Shown one piece after another: positions 22,552 through 34,692 of a stretch of DNA of 64,000 nt. The stretch is from assembly GCA_022376515.1 (NCBI GenBank), contig WTXI01000016.1, positions 583,340 through 647,339 of the forward strand. Direction: 5' to 3'. The notes below the pieces were generated by a model. It made no database searches. It had not been told where the DNA came from and worked only from the letters and a program-made list of their open reading frames with translations. Source of the stretch: Lactifluus volemus (taxonomy: Eukaryota > Basidiomycota > Agaricomycetes > Russulales > Russulaceae). The translations under genes were made by a program, and so were the position numbers. Position 1 is the first letter of the stretch; every line of letters begins with the position of its first letter.

Positions 22552-24512
22552 ATGCTGTCGCGTTTCTTGCCTCCACCTTTACCTCCGCCCCAATCATGGT
22601 ACCCAGGACACATGACGCAATTCTCCCGAATTCTCCCCAACTTGCTCGCCCGTACTGACGTCGTACTCGAATTACGGGACGCTCGATTACCCATTTCGAG
22701 TGTGAACAGAAACTTTGAAGGTGAGGACTATATGAAAGCAAGGCCAAATTTTGTCCCCCCCCCCCCCCTGCAGGGCTGTCCAGTAGTAGTAGGGGGCCGA
22801 CGATAACGGGTGTGTTTGCGGCTCTGGGGGGATCCCCCACGTGTTTGTCCATATATAAATTTTTGTTCCGACACACTCTCTGGGGTTTCTCTTACGAATG
22901 CCCTCTCAAGAAGATGGGCGTGCTCGACATGTGGCACATCAGAATACCCTTGATCTTCCCGCTCGGAGATTCGATTGCCCAAATCTCTGGATATATTCCT
23001 CCCTGACGTATTTTCTTCCTCTTACGCACGGCTATTCTGATGCGAAGCGCTTATGAGTTTTCGCCTCGCCCCCCTCCCATCACTCGCGTATTGCTGGTGG
23101 TGTGACGAAATCGTTTGTTGGAGAGTCCATCACTGATACGATCGTTTGCATTTAGGTGTGTTGAACAGATGGCGCACAGAACGTGTGCAGCTCTCCAAAC
23201 ACGCTGCCGCCTCTTCTTCGCACGCAGGTGCACGTGTAGCTGAACGTATTGTCGTGTTCAACAAGCGCGACCTAGTTCCCGAGTGGGGCATTACGGTAGG
23301 TATTCTACTCGCCTGCTTCTATATTTGTCAATTGTCTCTAATTCCGGCCTCCGCGACCGCAGCCCTTTCAGAATGCTATGGCCGCAAAATTTCCTGACCA
23401 AAGGACAATGTTCGTGTCATGGAACAGGCCAAAGGATCTCAAAGCATTAAGCGGCTTACTTGTGAGTATGTAGGCTTGCACTCAGTCATTGCTGTCCGAT
23501 CACCTAGCTCAACGACTAGACATCGCTCGGGAGCACCCACATATTCCCGAGGTAAATGTACTTGTGGTTGGCATGCCGAATGTTGGCAAGTCAACACTTT
23601 TAAATTCCCTAAGGGACATCGGTATTCCCGGCCGTGCGTTTTTTTTTTTCTTTTTTGACATCTCGTATACTTACTCATATGCCCAGCAACGCCAAAGGCC
23701 CTCCGTACCTCTGCGCAGCCAGGATTAACAAGGGCTCTCTCCACACGGCTAAAGCTATCAATTGACCCGCTTGTATATTCATACGACACTCCAGGGGTGA
23801 TGTTGCCCTTTCTCGGACGTGGTGAAAGAGGAGCTGAGCGCGGTATAAAATTGGCACTTATTGGTAGGCATCTGCGTAGAATGCCGGGGTGCATTCTTGG
23901 GCTCACGCATCCCGTTCAAGCCGGTATCAAGGAGGGTCTGTACGACGACGAGGCGCTAGCCGCCTACTTATTATATCGCCTTAACGCACTCCATGGCACC
24001 GGTACGTATATTTGTGTCGGACATACGTTTCTAATTTTCTAACTAATTGCCCCCCGCCTTCTTGTTACCGCACATAATCGCTGGTTGAAGACCCCGCATA
24101 TTTGGCGCTGTTGCCGATGGGAACACCGCCGACAGACGACGTGCACGATTTTTTGGGGCTACTAGCGCTCAGACTTGGCATGCTACAACGAGGTGGGATA
24201 CCTGACTTGGTAAGGGCTGCCAGATGGTTCGTACGATGGTGGAGAGAAAAAGGCGGTGCTCTGAGCACCCGTAGTACCGGGTGGGGCCTCGACTTTGAGT
24301 GGCGAGTCGCAGCCAATGTGGACGTGAGCGACGCCGCTGTGCAGGCGCACATGGAAGAGTGCATTGAGCGGTATGTTGCGGAGGACGCACGGGAAGAAGA
24401 GGAAGGGGGGGCGATCAGTGCGACTCAAGAACGCAAACGCATTCGCGAAGACAAACTGGCTAAGCGGGCCCTGCGCGTGAAAGGTCGTTTAGCGGCTAAG
24501 CGCGGGGGATAA
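22552..24512 (+). CDS. MTG1: Mitochondrial ribosome-assembly GTPase Mtg1 (YlqF/RbgA family)
   Basis: A circularly permuted GTPase that helps assemble the large mitochondrial ribosomal subunit. Exon 1 (22552-22720) gives the family start SWYPGHMTQFSRILPNLL and DVVLELRDARLPISSVN. After a long intron come the G4 motif FNKRDLV, then G1 GMPNVGKST, the G2 region SAQPGLTRAL and G3 DTPGVMLPF. This G4-G1-G2-G3 order is diagnostic of the family. The C-terminus (DVHDFLGLLALRLGMLQRGG, then AARWFVRWWREKGGALS) matches the helical RNA-binding tail. The first intron (22721-23155, 435 nt) is far longer than its neighbours. The junction near 23462-23507 does not join in phase with a normal-length intron, so a one-base error there is possible. 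Confidence 0.9.
22721..23155 (+). other. Unusually long first intron of MTG1
   Basis: GTGAGG donor and GCATTTAG acceptor join the flanking MTG1 exons in phase. The 435 nt are several times the typical intron here and include a run of 12 C near 22757 and a TATATAAA-like site near 22850. I see no coding function inside it. Confidence 0.65.
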
Positions 24513-26623
24513 TCGAAGGATGTGACGGGTGGAACCAATGGAAGGTTTTCTATTATGTGTTGGTTTACCGGCTTGCTTACAGCGTGCGGGAACCCCACGA
24601 CTACCTTTTGTGTTTTTCCCTTCGCGCCGCTCAGATCAGATGGGAACGTCCATGGCGCCCCACATTTCATCATTCTGTTTTTGTCCTACGTGCGCCCTAT
24701 CCCCATTTGCGACTGCAAGCCCATACCGGGCTGTTTCCACGAAGGCAATCAGTACTAATGAATGGCCCGCGGTTTTATATCGAACGATATGGGTTCTCCA
24801 TCAAAGCTACCTTTCCCAGGAGAGGTGGGGTTGGGGTGGGAAATCAGAGATTCTTCGAATTGGCAGGTCTGATTCCTCGCCTGCTCCAGGTGGTCACAGG
24901 ACGAGTGATGATGAGCATTTTGTGAAGAGCCTGGTGTATGTCTTGCTGTAGGGATCCCCCTCACGTTGTTGTATTAAGTTCACGTGGTAGCCAAAGGTAC
25001 GTGAAATAGCGCCTTGGTACAGAACCAAAGAAATTTTCTTTGTGACTCATCAAGCATGATAGGAGGAGCGCCGCCCTAGGGCTCTCTGGGCCGCCGCCTA
25101 TTCCGCCGTCACCTTTTCGTCATGATCTGAGACCAGGTACTCGTCTTGTGAAGAGTTATTCCTAGAGCTGATGCACGAGCCTGAGACGCCGGCGTGACCG
25201 GACATGCTAATATCACTGTCAGTGTACATCAGTGACAGGCCAGGAGGAGGTCTCTGGGTCCGGCGAACGAGAGAGAACATTTGGCTCTCTTTTCATTTGA
25301 GTTTTCATTTCGACCTTTTGTTTGGGTACAAGTTACTGCTTTGCCAAGTTGCTGACAACGCCCGGCGGGCCCGCCGCATACTAGTAAAACTTGGTTTTAT
25401 GATTGAATGTCACATGGGCGCTATCCGCCGAAAAGCCCAAACCGAACCTATGGCGGTACTGTATCCACCCAATACAATCCACTTGCAGTCACCCGAGGGG
25501 ATGACCAATATCACGGGGCTACTACACTGCCCTCCAAAAGTCCGATCGGCGGCCAGTACTGTAGTGGTTTAGGTCACGTTGGTCGAGAATGACTTGAAAT
25601 CAAAACAAATAATTACTTGTCAATTTCTAGCTGGCGGCGGATTACTGATTTAACGGCGGAACTAATAATAAATTGCAACAACATCAACATCAATATGATG
25701 ACGTTCCGTCCAGTTGTCCAGTTTGGGGGCCTCTGGCCAAAAGCGTCCTTTGTCTCTTCTCTTTCAAAAGGGTCCGGATTTGCATTGTTCCCCAGGCCAC
25801 AATAGACTGGTTTTGCCTCAAAAGAAGTTTTGCGGCAGTGTTAATCGATATTTGATTAACTTTGAAGCACGTGCTTTTCGTTGCGCTGGGTGGGGCCACA
25901 CGGGATCTTATTTTAGGGTACAGAGATTTATTACAGTTACAGTTATCACAACAAGGGGAACGACGAATTCCAACCAGGGCCAATGCAACGAGGGGTCATG
26001 CCGGTAATCTTCTAGTGCCTGTACAAAGCAAAGATACATATCAAGTTAGCCTCAACCAAACGGGAGGGGATGGGGACCCTCATTTCCGGGGTAAGGCCGA
26101 GATGCGGAAAATCCAGTCAATTGATCAAATTTTTTCTTACTACTAGTAGTAAGGCGGAACACCGCCCAATCGCTGGCGAAGCTCTCTCTCATCTTAAAGT
26201 TGTGCACCTCCGAGTTGAGTTTCAATACTAGGAAGGTTGTTATATTTTTCATCAGTCTTCTAGCATGGAAGATTGCCTCCTCGAGCAATCCACCTCCCCG
26301 CCCCCTTTCGGCCTCGGATCAGAGATTGTCTGCCGGGAAAGAGACAATTATTTCACAAAGTAAGACAAACACTTAAACTGACCCAGTCTCATTGGTTGGC
26401 CCCCAAAGTCCCAACTTGGTCAAAGTGATGGACCAGCGCTCGAATGATAGTTTGCGCCAAACCCTTTTTGGCATATGGCCCAAGCCACATTTCCGCAGCC
26501 TTATACAGCGCGCGCAGCAAACTTGATGGCGGGATTTGAAGGCACAAAAACAATAATGATTAAGATACAGATCTAATCTCATGGGAGGAAATACAACTAC
26601 AGACGGCAAATCCCGTACCAGGG
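24513..26623. other. Intergenic stretch, no supported gene
   Basis: Two kilobases between convergent MTG1 and RPB11. Several overlapping frames of 60-140 codons exist but none has a motif or a splice partner. Contains the perfect palindrome at 26136-26153. Confidence 0.35.
26136..26153. repeat. Perfect 18-bp palindrome
   Basis: CTTACTACTAGTAGTAAG equals its own reverse complement. No transcription unit is nearby to make it a terminator with confidence. Confidence 0.8.
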
Positions 26624-27165
26624 TTAAAAGTCCATATAGTCACGCCCAGAGGCCCATGTGGGCCCCGAGCTCGCAGTACCGTATGGATCTTCTGTCGTAA
26701 CGCCTTCAACGTCCTTGAACGAAAATTCGCGCTTAAACTTGGCTTCAAGAGAGGACAAGGTACCGATCAGCTTTGTGCACGCCTGTTCTAGAGCAGCAGT
26801 CGGTGTGATTGTACCGTCTGTTTGGATTTTCACAAGGAAATACGGGTGCAATGGGTGAGGGACCTTGTAGCCGGCGAAAAGAATTTGTGGCATGGCATGG
26901 AGCTGGCTGAAAAATACCCCACGAGTGGTGAGCGATGCAAAGGCAAAGGTGAATGTGACGCACCCGCGGATCATGTTGGCGAGCGTGTGGTCTTGCTTGA
27001 CGATTTTTATGGTCGCGGCATTAGGGATTTTCGTGTCTTCGGTTACTTCGACGCTATACAAATGGACGCATCAGCACAATACCTTCAAGAGGGCATAATT
27101 AAGGTGACGCACTGCTTCTCGCCTTCATCAAGGACAAATAGCTCATATCTGTTCGGTGCGTTCAT
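26624..27165 (-). CDS. RPB11: RNA polymerase II subunit Rpb11
   Basis: A core polymerase II subunit that dimerises with Rpb3 through its alpha-like fold. Exons 27165-27113, 27053-26964 and 26906-26624 join in phase to 141 residues. The start MNAPNRYELFVLDEGEK is the family N-terminus. DTKIPNAATIKIVKQDHTLA and the block QILFAGYKVPHP are diagnostic, followed by FLVKIQTDGTITPTAALEQA. The C-terminus (about 20 residues after the conserved helix) is longer than in yeast. The introns are 59 and 57 nt. The start codon lies about 700 bp from the divergent uL15 gene. Confidence 0.94.
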
Positions 27166-27878
27166 TGGACGGCTAATAAGAGACGAACAAGTCAGGAAGG
27201 CGTGTCGTCATCAAGCAGTGAGAGGAATATCATAAGCAGAACTGAAATTTATACGTTGTCACCAATGTGCAGGGCACTCAGCGGATTGACAGATTTGGTA
27301 TAAGGTCTAATCATTTGGCAATAAAGGGGAAGAAAAATGCTTACCTGTATCTATTGGCAACAGATGCGGCCGCTCAGAGTATTATGGGCGGTTCTGCAAC
27401 TGACTGAGGTCATGAATGTCAGTCAGTGAAATAGCGGCCAATAAAGGACAAAGAAATCAGAACACGATGTGATATCACGTTTATCATCGACAATAAATTT
27501 GAGGCACCGAGGCCACATCATAGCAAGAAAACAGCTGGGTGAGATGATACTCACACAAGTTGACTGAGACGCGCCCTTATACGCGATGTTCAGCGCTGAG
27601 CGGAAAAGGTTCCACCTGGTTCGAACTCCGCTTGAACTCGACCCGCTGAGCAAACTCATCTGGCAGGGCTCAACCGATAACGGTCAAAAATCCCTTCAAG
27701 GTGAGCTGCATGCCGTCTATTGCCTTATCACGTCGCCAGACTGCTATCCATACCCGCCGCTGGGTTCATTATCTGCGTTCTTTGCAGTCCGGTTGTAGTC
27801 TGAGGCGGTTTGTGCGGTGGATGGGCGCTTTAGCGCAAAGATGACAACTCGGGGTGCTAACTTTGAGATGCGCAGAAA
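27166..27878. other. Divergent promoter region between RPB11 and uL15
   Basis: Holds both promoters of two essential, divergently transcribed genes. An open frame at 27586-27798 has no domain and ends near the uL15 leader. The sequence ATGCGCAG just before ATG 27879 resembles a splice acceptor, so a 5' UTR intron of the uL15 gene is possible. Confidence 0.4.
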
Positions 27879-28494
27879 ATGCCGACCCGACTCTCGAAAA
27901 CTCGCAAACATCGCGGTCATGTCTCAGCAGGCCATGGACGTGTAGGAAAGCACCGGAAACACCCCGGTGGTCGTGGTCTTGCCGGTGGTCAGCACCACCA
28001 TCGGTATGTCCTGTGCAATCCCCCCCTACTCTGGATGCAGGTTTAACCAGGCTTCGTGCGCACACAGAACCAACTTTGATAAATACCATCCCGGTTACTT
28101 TGGTAAGGTCGGTATGCGCCGTTTCCACTTGACGCGCAACGCACAATGGAACCCGACCATCAATGTCGATAAGCTATGGACGCTCGTACCGGAGGAGCAT
28201 AAGAATGGTCTCAGGCCAGATTCGCAAGTTGTTCCCGTGCTAAACGTGCTGGATCATGGCTATAGTAAGGTCTTGGGAAATGGCCGGTGAGTGGCTACGA
28301 TCTAGCCAACTATCGTTATCGCGCGTGGGACTGAAAGTCGGTTAGGCTTCCGAACTTGCCCATAATTGTGAAGGCACGATATGTCTCTGAGAAAGCAGAG
28401 TACGTTTTTGCTCATGCTTGTGTGAAATTTATTGATGGGCTATCGCAGGGCGAAAATCAAGGCTTCGGGTGGTGTTGTGAAGTTAGTCGCCTGA
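27879..28494 (+). CDS. Ribosomal protein uL15 (L27a/L28), 60S subunit
   Basis: A component of the cytosolic large ribosomal subunit. Exons 27879-28003, 28068-28286, 28346-28399 and 28449-28494 join in phase to 147 residues, close to the normal 148-149. The N-terminus [20 protein letters not shown] and the [12 protein letters not shown] stretch are invariant family features, followed by [19 protein letters not shown], a WTLVPEEH block and the C-terminal [14 protein letters not shown]. All introns are 45-65 nt with GTATGT, GTGAGT and GTACGT donors. For intron 1 I chose the acceptor at 28066-28067 because it gives RTNFDKY; an earlier AG at 28039-28040 would add nine residues not normal for the family. 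Confidence 0.95.
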
Positions 28495-28796
28495 GATGTT
28501 CTGTTTTACTATTTTCTCTATCGTCCATGCCAAGCATGATAAGTGAACAATACATATGCCATGATCATGCTATTTGGATTTTGGGTGCGGAAGGGTATTC
28601 CGATGTTATCTGTGGTTTATTTTAAGAACGGTTACGTAATCAGAGTCGGGTGATGGTTGCGCCGTGCTCTGCTGACAATAAGAGGCCGTGGAGGTCAACC
28701 CTTTTATCCCTAACGTCCCCGTCACCGCATACACTCGATGCCTTCCTTCTCAGACTGGTGTAAGTACCGTACGAATAAAGTAATCCTAGTCCTTTA

Positions 28797-30995
28797 ATGA
28801 CTGAGAACTCTCCAGACTCTCGCCAGTATGCTGCATGGAATCGCACTCGAAGACTTCGTGCAACCCCTTATTTGGCTAGGACTGAAACCGATACTTCACG
28901 GAGAGCAACAGCTCTAGCTGCTGCTGGCGTAGAGAATTCACAATTGCCAACAATGGTTGCTGAAGCAGGGGGTCCAAGGGACAAAAGACAAGAGACACTC
29001 TTTGGTCCTAATATAGGTATCGTCAGCGACGGGCCAGCTTGGGCGCAGTCAGAAGAAGCGAAGAAGGGAACCCCTTCTGATTATCTCACGCCAGAGATCG
29101 TCACACGGTGGGTGGAAACTAGCAAAGAGGTACTCATACTCTTCTACTCCTCTTGTCGCATACACTGACTTTTCCCCAGGCGGTTCAGCCTACGACCACT
29201 TTGCAAGCCTTGGTCAACTTGAAACGTCCCACCCTTCGACTATCTCCGCTGACGATACACCCGTCTGAAGATCCTTCCGAAGACCCGTCCAATCTTGAAT
29301 TGCACAGCAATCATGCTCTTGAATTCGAGTATGACTGCGATGCTCCAAAATGCAACATCACGGTCCAGGTCATTGTTCCCTCAAAGGAGTCGAATCCCAC
29401 TGGGGACTCTGGTCCATCATGTCAGCATATTACCGTTTATGACTCGGTTTTTGAAGGTGGCTTTGGTCGCCTGCTCAAGCTCGAAGATGGGGCGACCATA
29501 GAGCTTGGCCGATTCGAGCACATGTCACATGACACCCCAGGAGTCTCTGTGGATCAACCGTTACCCAAGGTCGACAAAAGCACCGAAATATCTGAGCCAT
29601 CCGAGACCCCCTCCCACCACAATCCAACTCCTAGCCCAACACCCGAGAATCAAGAAAACGCGCGCAAACGCCGCTTCACAGCTCTACACTTCCGCCGGCG
29701 CTCTCAGAACCGCTCTGTTTCTGGTCCCGCACTCGCAGTACTTGATCATGATACTACGGCCGTTACCGAGATTGAGGACAAAGAGAAGGACTTGCAAAGT
29801 GACGATGGTGTTCGTGTAGTCATTCAGCTCGTTGCTTTCGATGATTCTGGAAAAGAGCTGCCATCAGTAAACAAGCAGTCAACGTACCTGCACGTCGTAC
29901 GTCTCGGCACACCGGCTACGGGCGGAGAGGACAATCGTCCGTGGGTTGTCAGGGTCGTGAAACGCGAGGCTACGGCACGTATTTATTTATTTTCTCTAAT
30001 ACACGTATCACTTACCCTGTCGACGTCTAGATTGGACCACATACGTTCCATTTACATGAAATTTTCGGCCTTTCCTCGACTTCTGTCCAGGCAACTGTAC
30101 CGGCTGACAACCAGGCCGTACACACATATCCACCTATTGTTCCGGCTCCTGCTGACGATGAGCCATCATCTGAGTGCCTCGTCTGTCTCAGTTCGCCGCG
30201 TGAGGTTGTTCTCCTGCCCTGTCGCCACCTTGTCGCGTGCAAGGAGTGCGCAATCAACATGGTCGAATTCGGCGCAGGTGGCGCAATCATGCACGCGGAG
30301 GAGCCAGCGACGACCGCTGAACCCCAAACGACTGAGGCCGCCGAGACACCACATGTTGATGAATCTGTGCCCCCAGCTGTAGCGACTAGCTCTTCTGGGG
30401 AAGATGCATCCTCTCCGATGGCCGCGCCGGAGGGCGAACGGGACAATGCTGATCCGCGTGCTGCCGAAACACCCCAGAACGCCGCGCCACCCTTGGAGGG
30501 TGGTGACACGGCAACTGCTCCCCCATCAACACCTGCACCAGCCCCCTCTGCCACAATGATACATCGTCCTCCCCAAATGATCCACCCACTATACCGGCTC
30601 CACAGCACCCGAGGCGCAGCGGCGCGCTAAAGGCTGGTCCTGCCCCGTTTGCCGTCAACGTAAGTGTTCACGACAGATCTATTGATCTACCATACTGATA
30701 GATACTCTCCCCCCCTTTTTTTTTCTCATCAGCTTACACATCTCTACTGCGGATTACAACTACCCCGCCCATTATGGAAGGTGGCAAAGAATGCAAGCGC
30801 GTTTCAACTTCGACCCTTGACCATCCTCTGGGGACTACCGCCTCTACCGCTGCCGGGCTCCCGCGGCCCACCCCGGCTCTGGAGTCAACTGCGGAGGAGC
30901 CTGCGACCGCTCCTTCCTCGCGTTCGTTGCGGCCTATGTTCCTCCGCGGACTATCTCTTCGCGCCCTGAACCCGTGTCGCCTGTCTGATACCTGA
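28797..30995 (+). CDS. Mahogunin/RNF157-like RING E3 ubiquitin ligase with split RING
   Basis: A probable E3 ligase of the MGRN1/RNF157/LUL type, 659 residues. Exons 28797-29129, 29180-29974, 30031-30565, 30606-30659 and 30733-30995 join in phase. The N-terminal domain carries LVNLKRPTLRLSPLTI and LEFEYDCDAPKCNITVQVIV, placed like the family's substrate-binding region. The RING begins CLVCLSSPREVVLLPCRHLV, then ACKECA. The last cysteine pair (GWSCPVCRQPYTSLLRI) follows only after an insertion of about 115 low-complexity Pro/Ala/Glu-rich residues. Intron 2 (29975-30030) appears to use a GC donor; the alternative GT site gives a stop. Intron 3 (30566-30605, 40 nt) is inferred from phase. A Ser/Pro/Ala-rich tail follows the RING. 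Substrates are unknown. Confidence 0.82.
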
Positions 30996-31746
30996 CCCGT
31001 GCACCTGTCCGCACGCAGGTGCAGGGGCCACCACCCGACCGCTTCCGTTTCCTCCCCCCAGCTCAGCTCCAACAAATTTTCGTAGTGAATCGTATGCGCG
31101 TCTTCAACGACGGGGCGTTGGATTTATTTTATGGGTTACGTTCTGTGATTCTCTCGTTGTCTGTGTGAGAGTTTGTAAGATATTGCCACTGGGCGTGTGA
31201 TAGCAGAACGTTGTTGGTCTGTGTGGTTTCGGCTCGAACGATCCGTTTCCGTTTTATCCGTTTTTCTTTTCTGTACTCGCTCCTGGTTGCCCTAATTGTG
31301 TATAATTCATACTTTCCCTGTTCTCCGCGGAATATAACTGCTTTTATGTCCTTTCTCCATTTTTTTTGTGTTCCAATCCCTTCTCCGTTGTTGACTCGAG
31401 TTGGTCATGGTTACATACCACATGTATATGCGCGAATATACGATGGCGTGTTTTTTTTTCTCTGGCTGTCATATATCTATCAAGGCTGAGCGGACAGACC
31501 CTATCTATCTGTGCACGATGCAAGGGGTATCAATACACAACTACGAAATTGAGAAATACAGTACAAATGCGAGAATGTGTGTGGTATGATTCATAGTCTG
31601 ATAAAATGTAGTAGTGATGTTTCCGCAATCATCCAGAAGTAAGGTCCGTAATACGTTGTCCCAATAGTCCGCAAAAATTTAAAATATAACAATAAAGGGG
31701 GGAGGGAAGGGGAAGGCTTGTCCCTCACAGTCATCATTCGTTTGTC
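30996..31746. other. Convergent 3' flanks
   Basis: T-rich sequence between the stop codons of the RING E3 gene (+) and the Gin4-like kinase (-). Probably the two 3' UTRs. No gene seen. Confidence 0.5.
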
Positions 31747-34692
31747 TCAAACGTGGACTAGCCGTGCGTCTACGTCCTCACTTGCAAATCCTGCAGGCGG
31801 TGGCATACCTGGCGTCTGCGGCTCGAGCGCATCCAACGTCCACTCTGCTCGCAACCTTGCACAAATCGCCCGAAACGAGCTCACTGATCCCTTCTCTTGC
31901 ACCAACGTCATCGTGCATCCACCCCCGGCACCAGTTCCACGGCCAGTAGTACCTGTATTGCCGTTGTGGTGGTGGTGATAGTGGTGGTTGTGGTTGTGGT
32001 GATTGTGGTGATGGCCGACGGTAAATTCGATACGGAACCTGACTGCCTTTTGGACAATGTGACCCGTGGCGGGATCGTACGCGTCTTCGAGGCGCGCGCG
32101 CAGTGCGCCGTCTGGCTGCGGTTCGGCGAGAAGGACGGGGGCGAGGAGGCGGCGGACTTCGGCGCGTGTGGGTGCGACACCGTCGCGTGAGCGGAGGGCG
32201 ACGGCGTGTGTGCGCCAGTGGAAGAGGCTCGAGAACCAGCCTTTGACTTCTCCGACGGCAGGCGAGACAAGAAGCGATTTGGGCGAGCCGAGTACGGGCG
32301 AGGAGTTGCGCGGTGACTCGTGCTGCAGGTCTAACGTTGGCGGAGCTGCTACCAAAAAAAAAAAGCGGCGCAGATATCCAGGTTTTAGTTTTTTCTTTTT
32401 GTTTCTTAGGAGGTGGGGAAGGAGAGAGAATACTTACGCTTGCTTTTGCGGTCCTTCTTAGTGCGTGTCACCGCTTCTGGTGGAACGGCTATGTTCCCGA
32501 TCTCCTTGCGCAGCGCGCCGCTACCATTTGCCTTGCCAAAGCCGAGGCCGCTCAGCACTTGGTTATCATCCATAGTATATGCAGCAGTGCTGGGCCGTCT
32601 TCGCCCGCTCGAGCCTTGTTCCACACCCGCATTCTCCTTGTCTTCCTCAGGTGCCTCGTGTACGTGTGTCGGCTGCTCTTTCTCTACCCCCCCAACTTCG
32701 GCGGGGGCGGGGTATTGCCCGAGCATGGGCAGTGCACGGTATCGTACCTGGGCTTGTGCCTGAACCTGTGCTTGGGCCTGGACCTGGGCCTCTGCCCGCG
32801 CCTGAAGCTGAGCACGCGCAAAGGCAGCATTCAGCACGTTCATACGACCAGCAATATCATCGATCGTCCGCTGGAAGGTAGAATTGGAGATGCGTGGAGC
32901 GCTAACCGGCGGGAGGGTTCCAGAGAACGGCGATGGGGCAATGGGGCTTAACGGAACCATATAGCTAGGTGTATGCTCGTGTGAATGCGCTTGGGCGGAC
33001 AGGATGAACGGATTGTGTTGTTCAGCGTATGTGACGGCAGGCGGCGCTCGGGGTACTCCGTAAAAGGCAGGTGGGCGGGTGGGGGATGATGGGTTGCTCA
33101 ACGGTGTCATGTTAGGCGCCCCAAAGGCCGCATGAGAGTGGGCATGAGCTGGCGTGGGTGACGAGATAGGACGCGGGCGATGGCCACGTGGGCCAGCGGG
33201 GGAACTAGGGCGCATCCGGCGCGGCGGCACCTGTATCCACGACTGCTGGTACGCGGGTGGTGCATTTTCCAAGCGATCATCAGACGTGGGCGGTGATAGG
33301 AATGAGAAAGCAGAAGTTTGTGCAGGAGTGCTGTCCGCACTGAGCGGGCGGTGCTTCTTGGATAACGGCGCTATGTACAAACGGGTGACAAACTTTTCGC
33401 CGCGCGCATTCAAGAGGGAGGGCTCATCGATGTCCATAAAAATTCCGCGCTCCTCGAGTGTTCTGGAGCGGTGCTGCATGAGAAGAAAGTAGAACGCTTT
33501 AGTGAGCGTGCCGGATCCCGCGGGGCTGAGCAGCTCGGCTGTGATTGTGCCAGGGTCCGCATACCGGCCCCAGATGACGCAAAGATATTCAATACATCTG
33601 GATCAATGTGAGTGGTCGACGGGATAGGACAGGCCAGCTCTTCGACAGTAGGCGCAGGGACATATAAAACGCCCGGGGTGTCTTGTGTGAACCAGGGATG
33701 AACAAGGATATCGGGGATCTAGAAGCGCTGGCCTGTAAGTCGGCGGGTTGCGAGCAAGAAGAGTATACTACTAACAGATATGCGCTGTGACGTGTCCACG
33801 GTGAGCATACGAGAGATGAGATCCTGAGCCTGGGGATCGAGCCAGGCGGGCATATCGTACTTGCCAGCCTTGACTTTAGAAAGGAGAGTACGAACATTCT
33901 TGTCATCAAAAGGTAGTCGACCAGTTAGGAGGGCGAAGAGAATAACGCCACAGGACCAGATGTCCGTGGCAGTTCCGCTGTATTTGTGACCATGCACAAT
34001 CTCAGGGCTGGCGTAGTGGGGGCTTCCGCAGCTAGTTTCGAGCTCAAGGGAGGGTGGTGCAAAGGCTGCCATGCCCCAATCGGCGATCTTGATTAGGGGA
34101 GGGTTTAGTGAATGAATCAGGATATTCTCTGGTTTGAGATCGCGATGAATGATGGAAAAGGCATGGGCGTAGTTGAGGCCATAAATAATTTGCTTGAAAT
34201 ATGCGAGGGCATCAAGAGGGGGTAGTTTGCCACGATTTACGAGAAAATCAAATAGTTCGCCGCCTTCGACGTATTCCAGTATGAGGTAAAGTTCTTTGTC
34301 ACCTTCGTAGACATCGTAAATGCGCATAATATTCGGGTGGTTCATGAGCTTCATCATGATAATTTCACGGTCGATGCCAAGACGCTGTTTGTCCACCTTT
34401 GCCTGCCTAGTATTGAGAGAGGTACGGGAGCCAAAGACAAAGTCTAGGGGAAGAATCTTTATGGCGGCGAGTTGACCGGTGCGACGATGTCTAGCGATCT
34501 TGACATGGCCGCTGGCACCCTTACCGACGCATTCACCAATAACCCAGGGACCTACATACTTTGCATCCTCTGGGTAATCGAAAGCGCCACGACCTGCGGC
34601 AGCTTTTTCCTTTTGCCAACGAGTGCCATGATGAGCAGTGTATTGGACTGGAGGTGGGCGAGGCGGGCTTTCTGAAGATAGGCATGGGACAT
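31747..34692 (-). CDS. Gin4/Hsl1/Kcc4-type Ser/Thr kinase with KA1 tail
   Basis: A CAMK-family kinase related to fungal septin-organising and morphogenesis-checkpoint kinases. The kinase domain has the glycine loop IGECVGKGASGHVKIA, the lysine AAIKILPL, EYVEGGELFDFL, the catalytic HRDLKPEN, DWGMA in place of DFG, the activation segment CGSPHYASPEIVHG and DIWSCGVILFALLTGRLPFD. A linker follows with VIWGRYADPGTITAELLSP and AGSGTLTKAFYFLL, typical of this subfamily. A long disordered middle contains an Ala-Gln-Val repeat. The final exon (31747-32352) ends in a KA1-like domain (GEVKGWFSSLFHWR, then VRFRIEF and FRAICARLRAEW), interrupted by a His/Asn-rich stretch. The start is unresolved: MSHAYLQ at 34692 is not in the frame of the kinase domain without an intron or indel. 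Confidence 0.87.

Noticed and set aside
23030..23140. Possible C/D snoRNA in the long MTG1 intron
   Set aside because: CTGATGC and CTGA words are present but the C box is imperfect and no terminal stem forms.
27586..27798. 70-codon frame before the uL15 gene
   Set aside because: Lies in the divergent promoter region and has no family resemblance.
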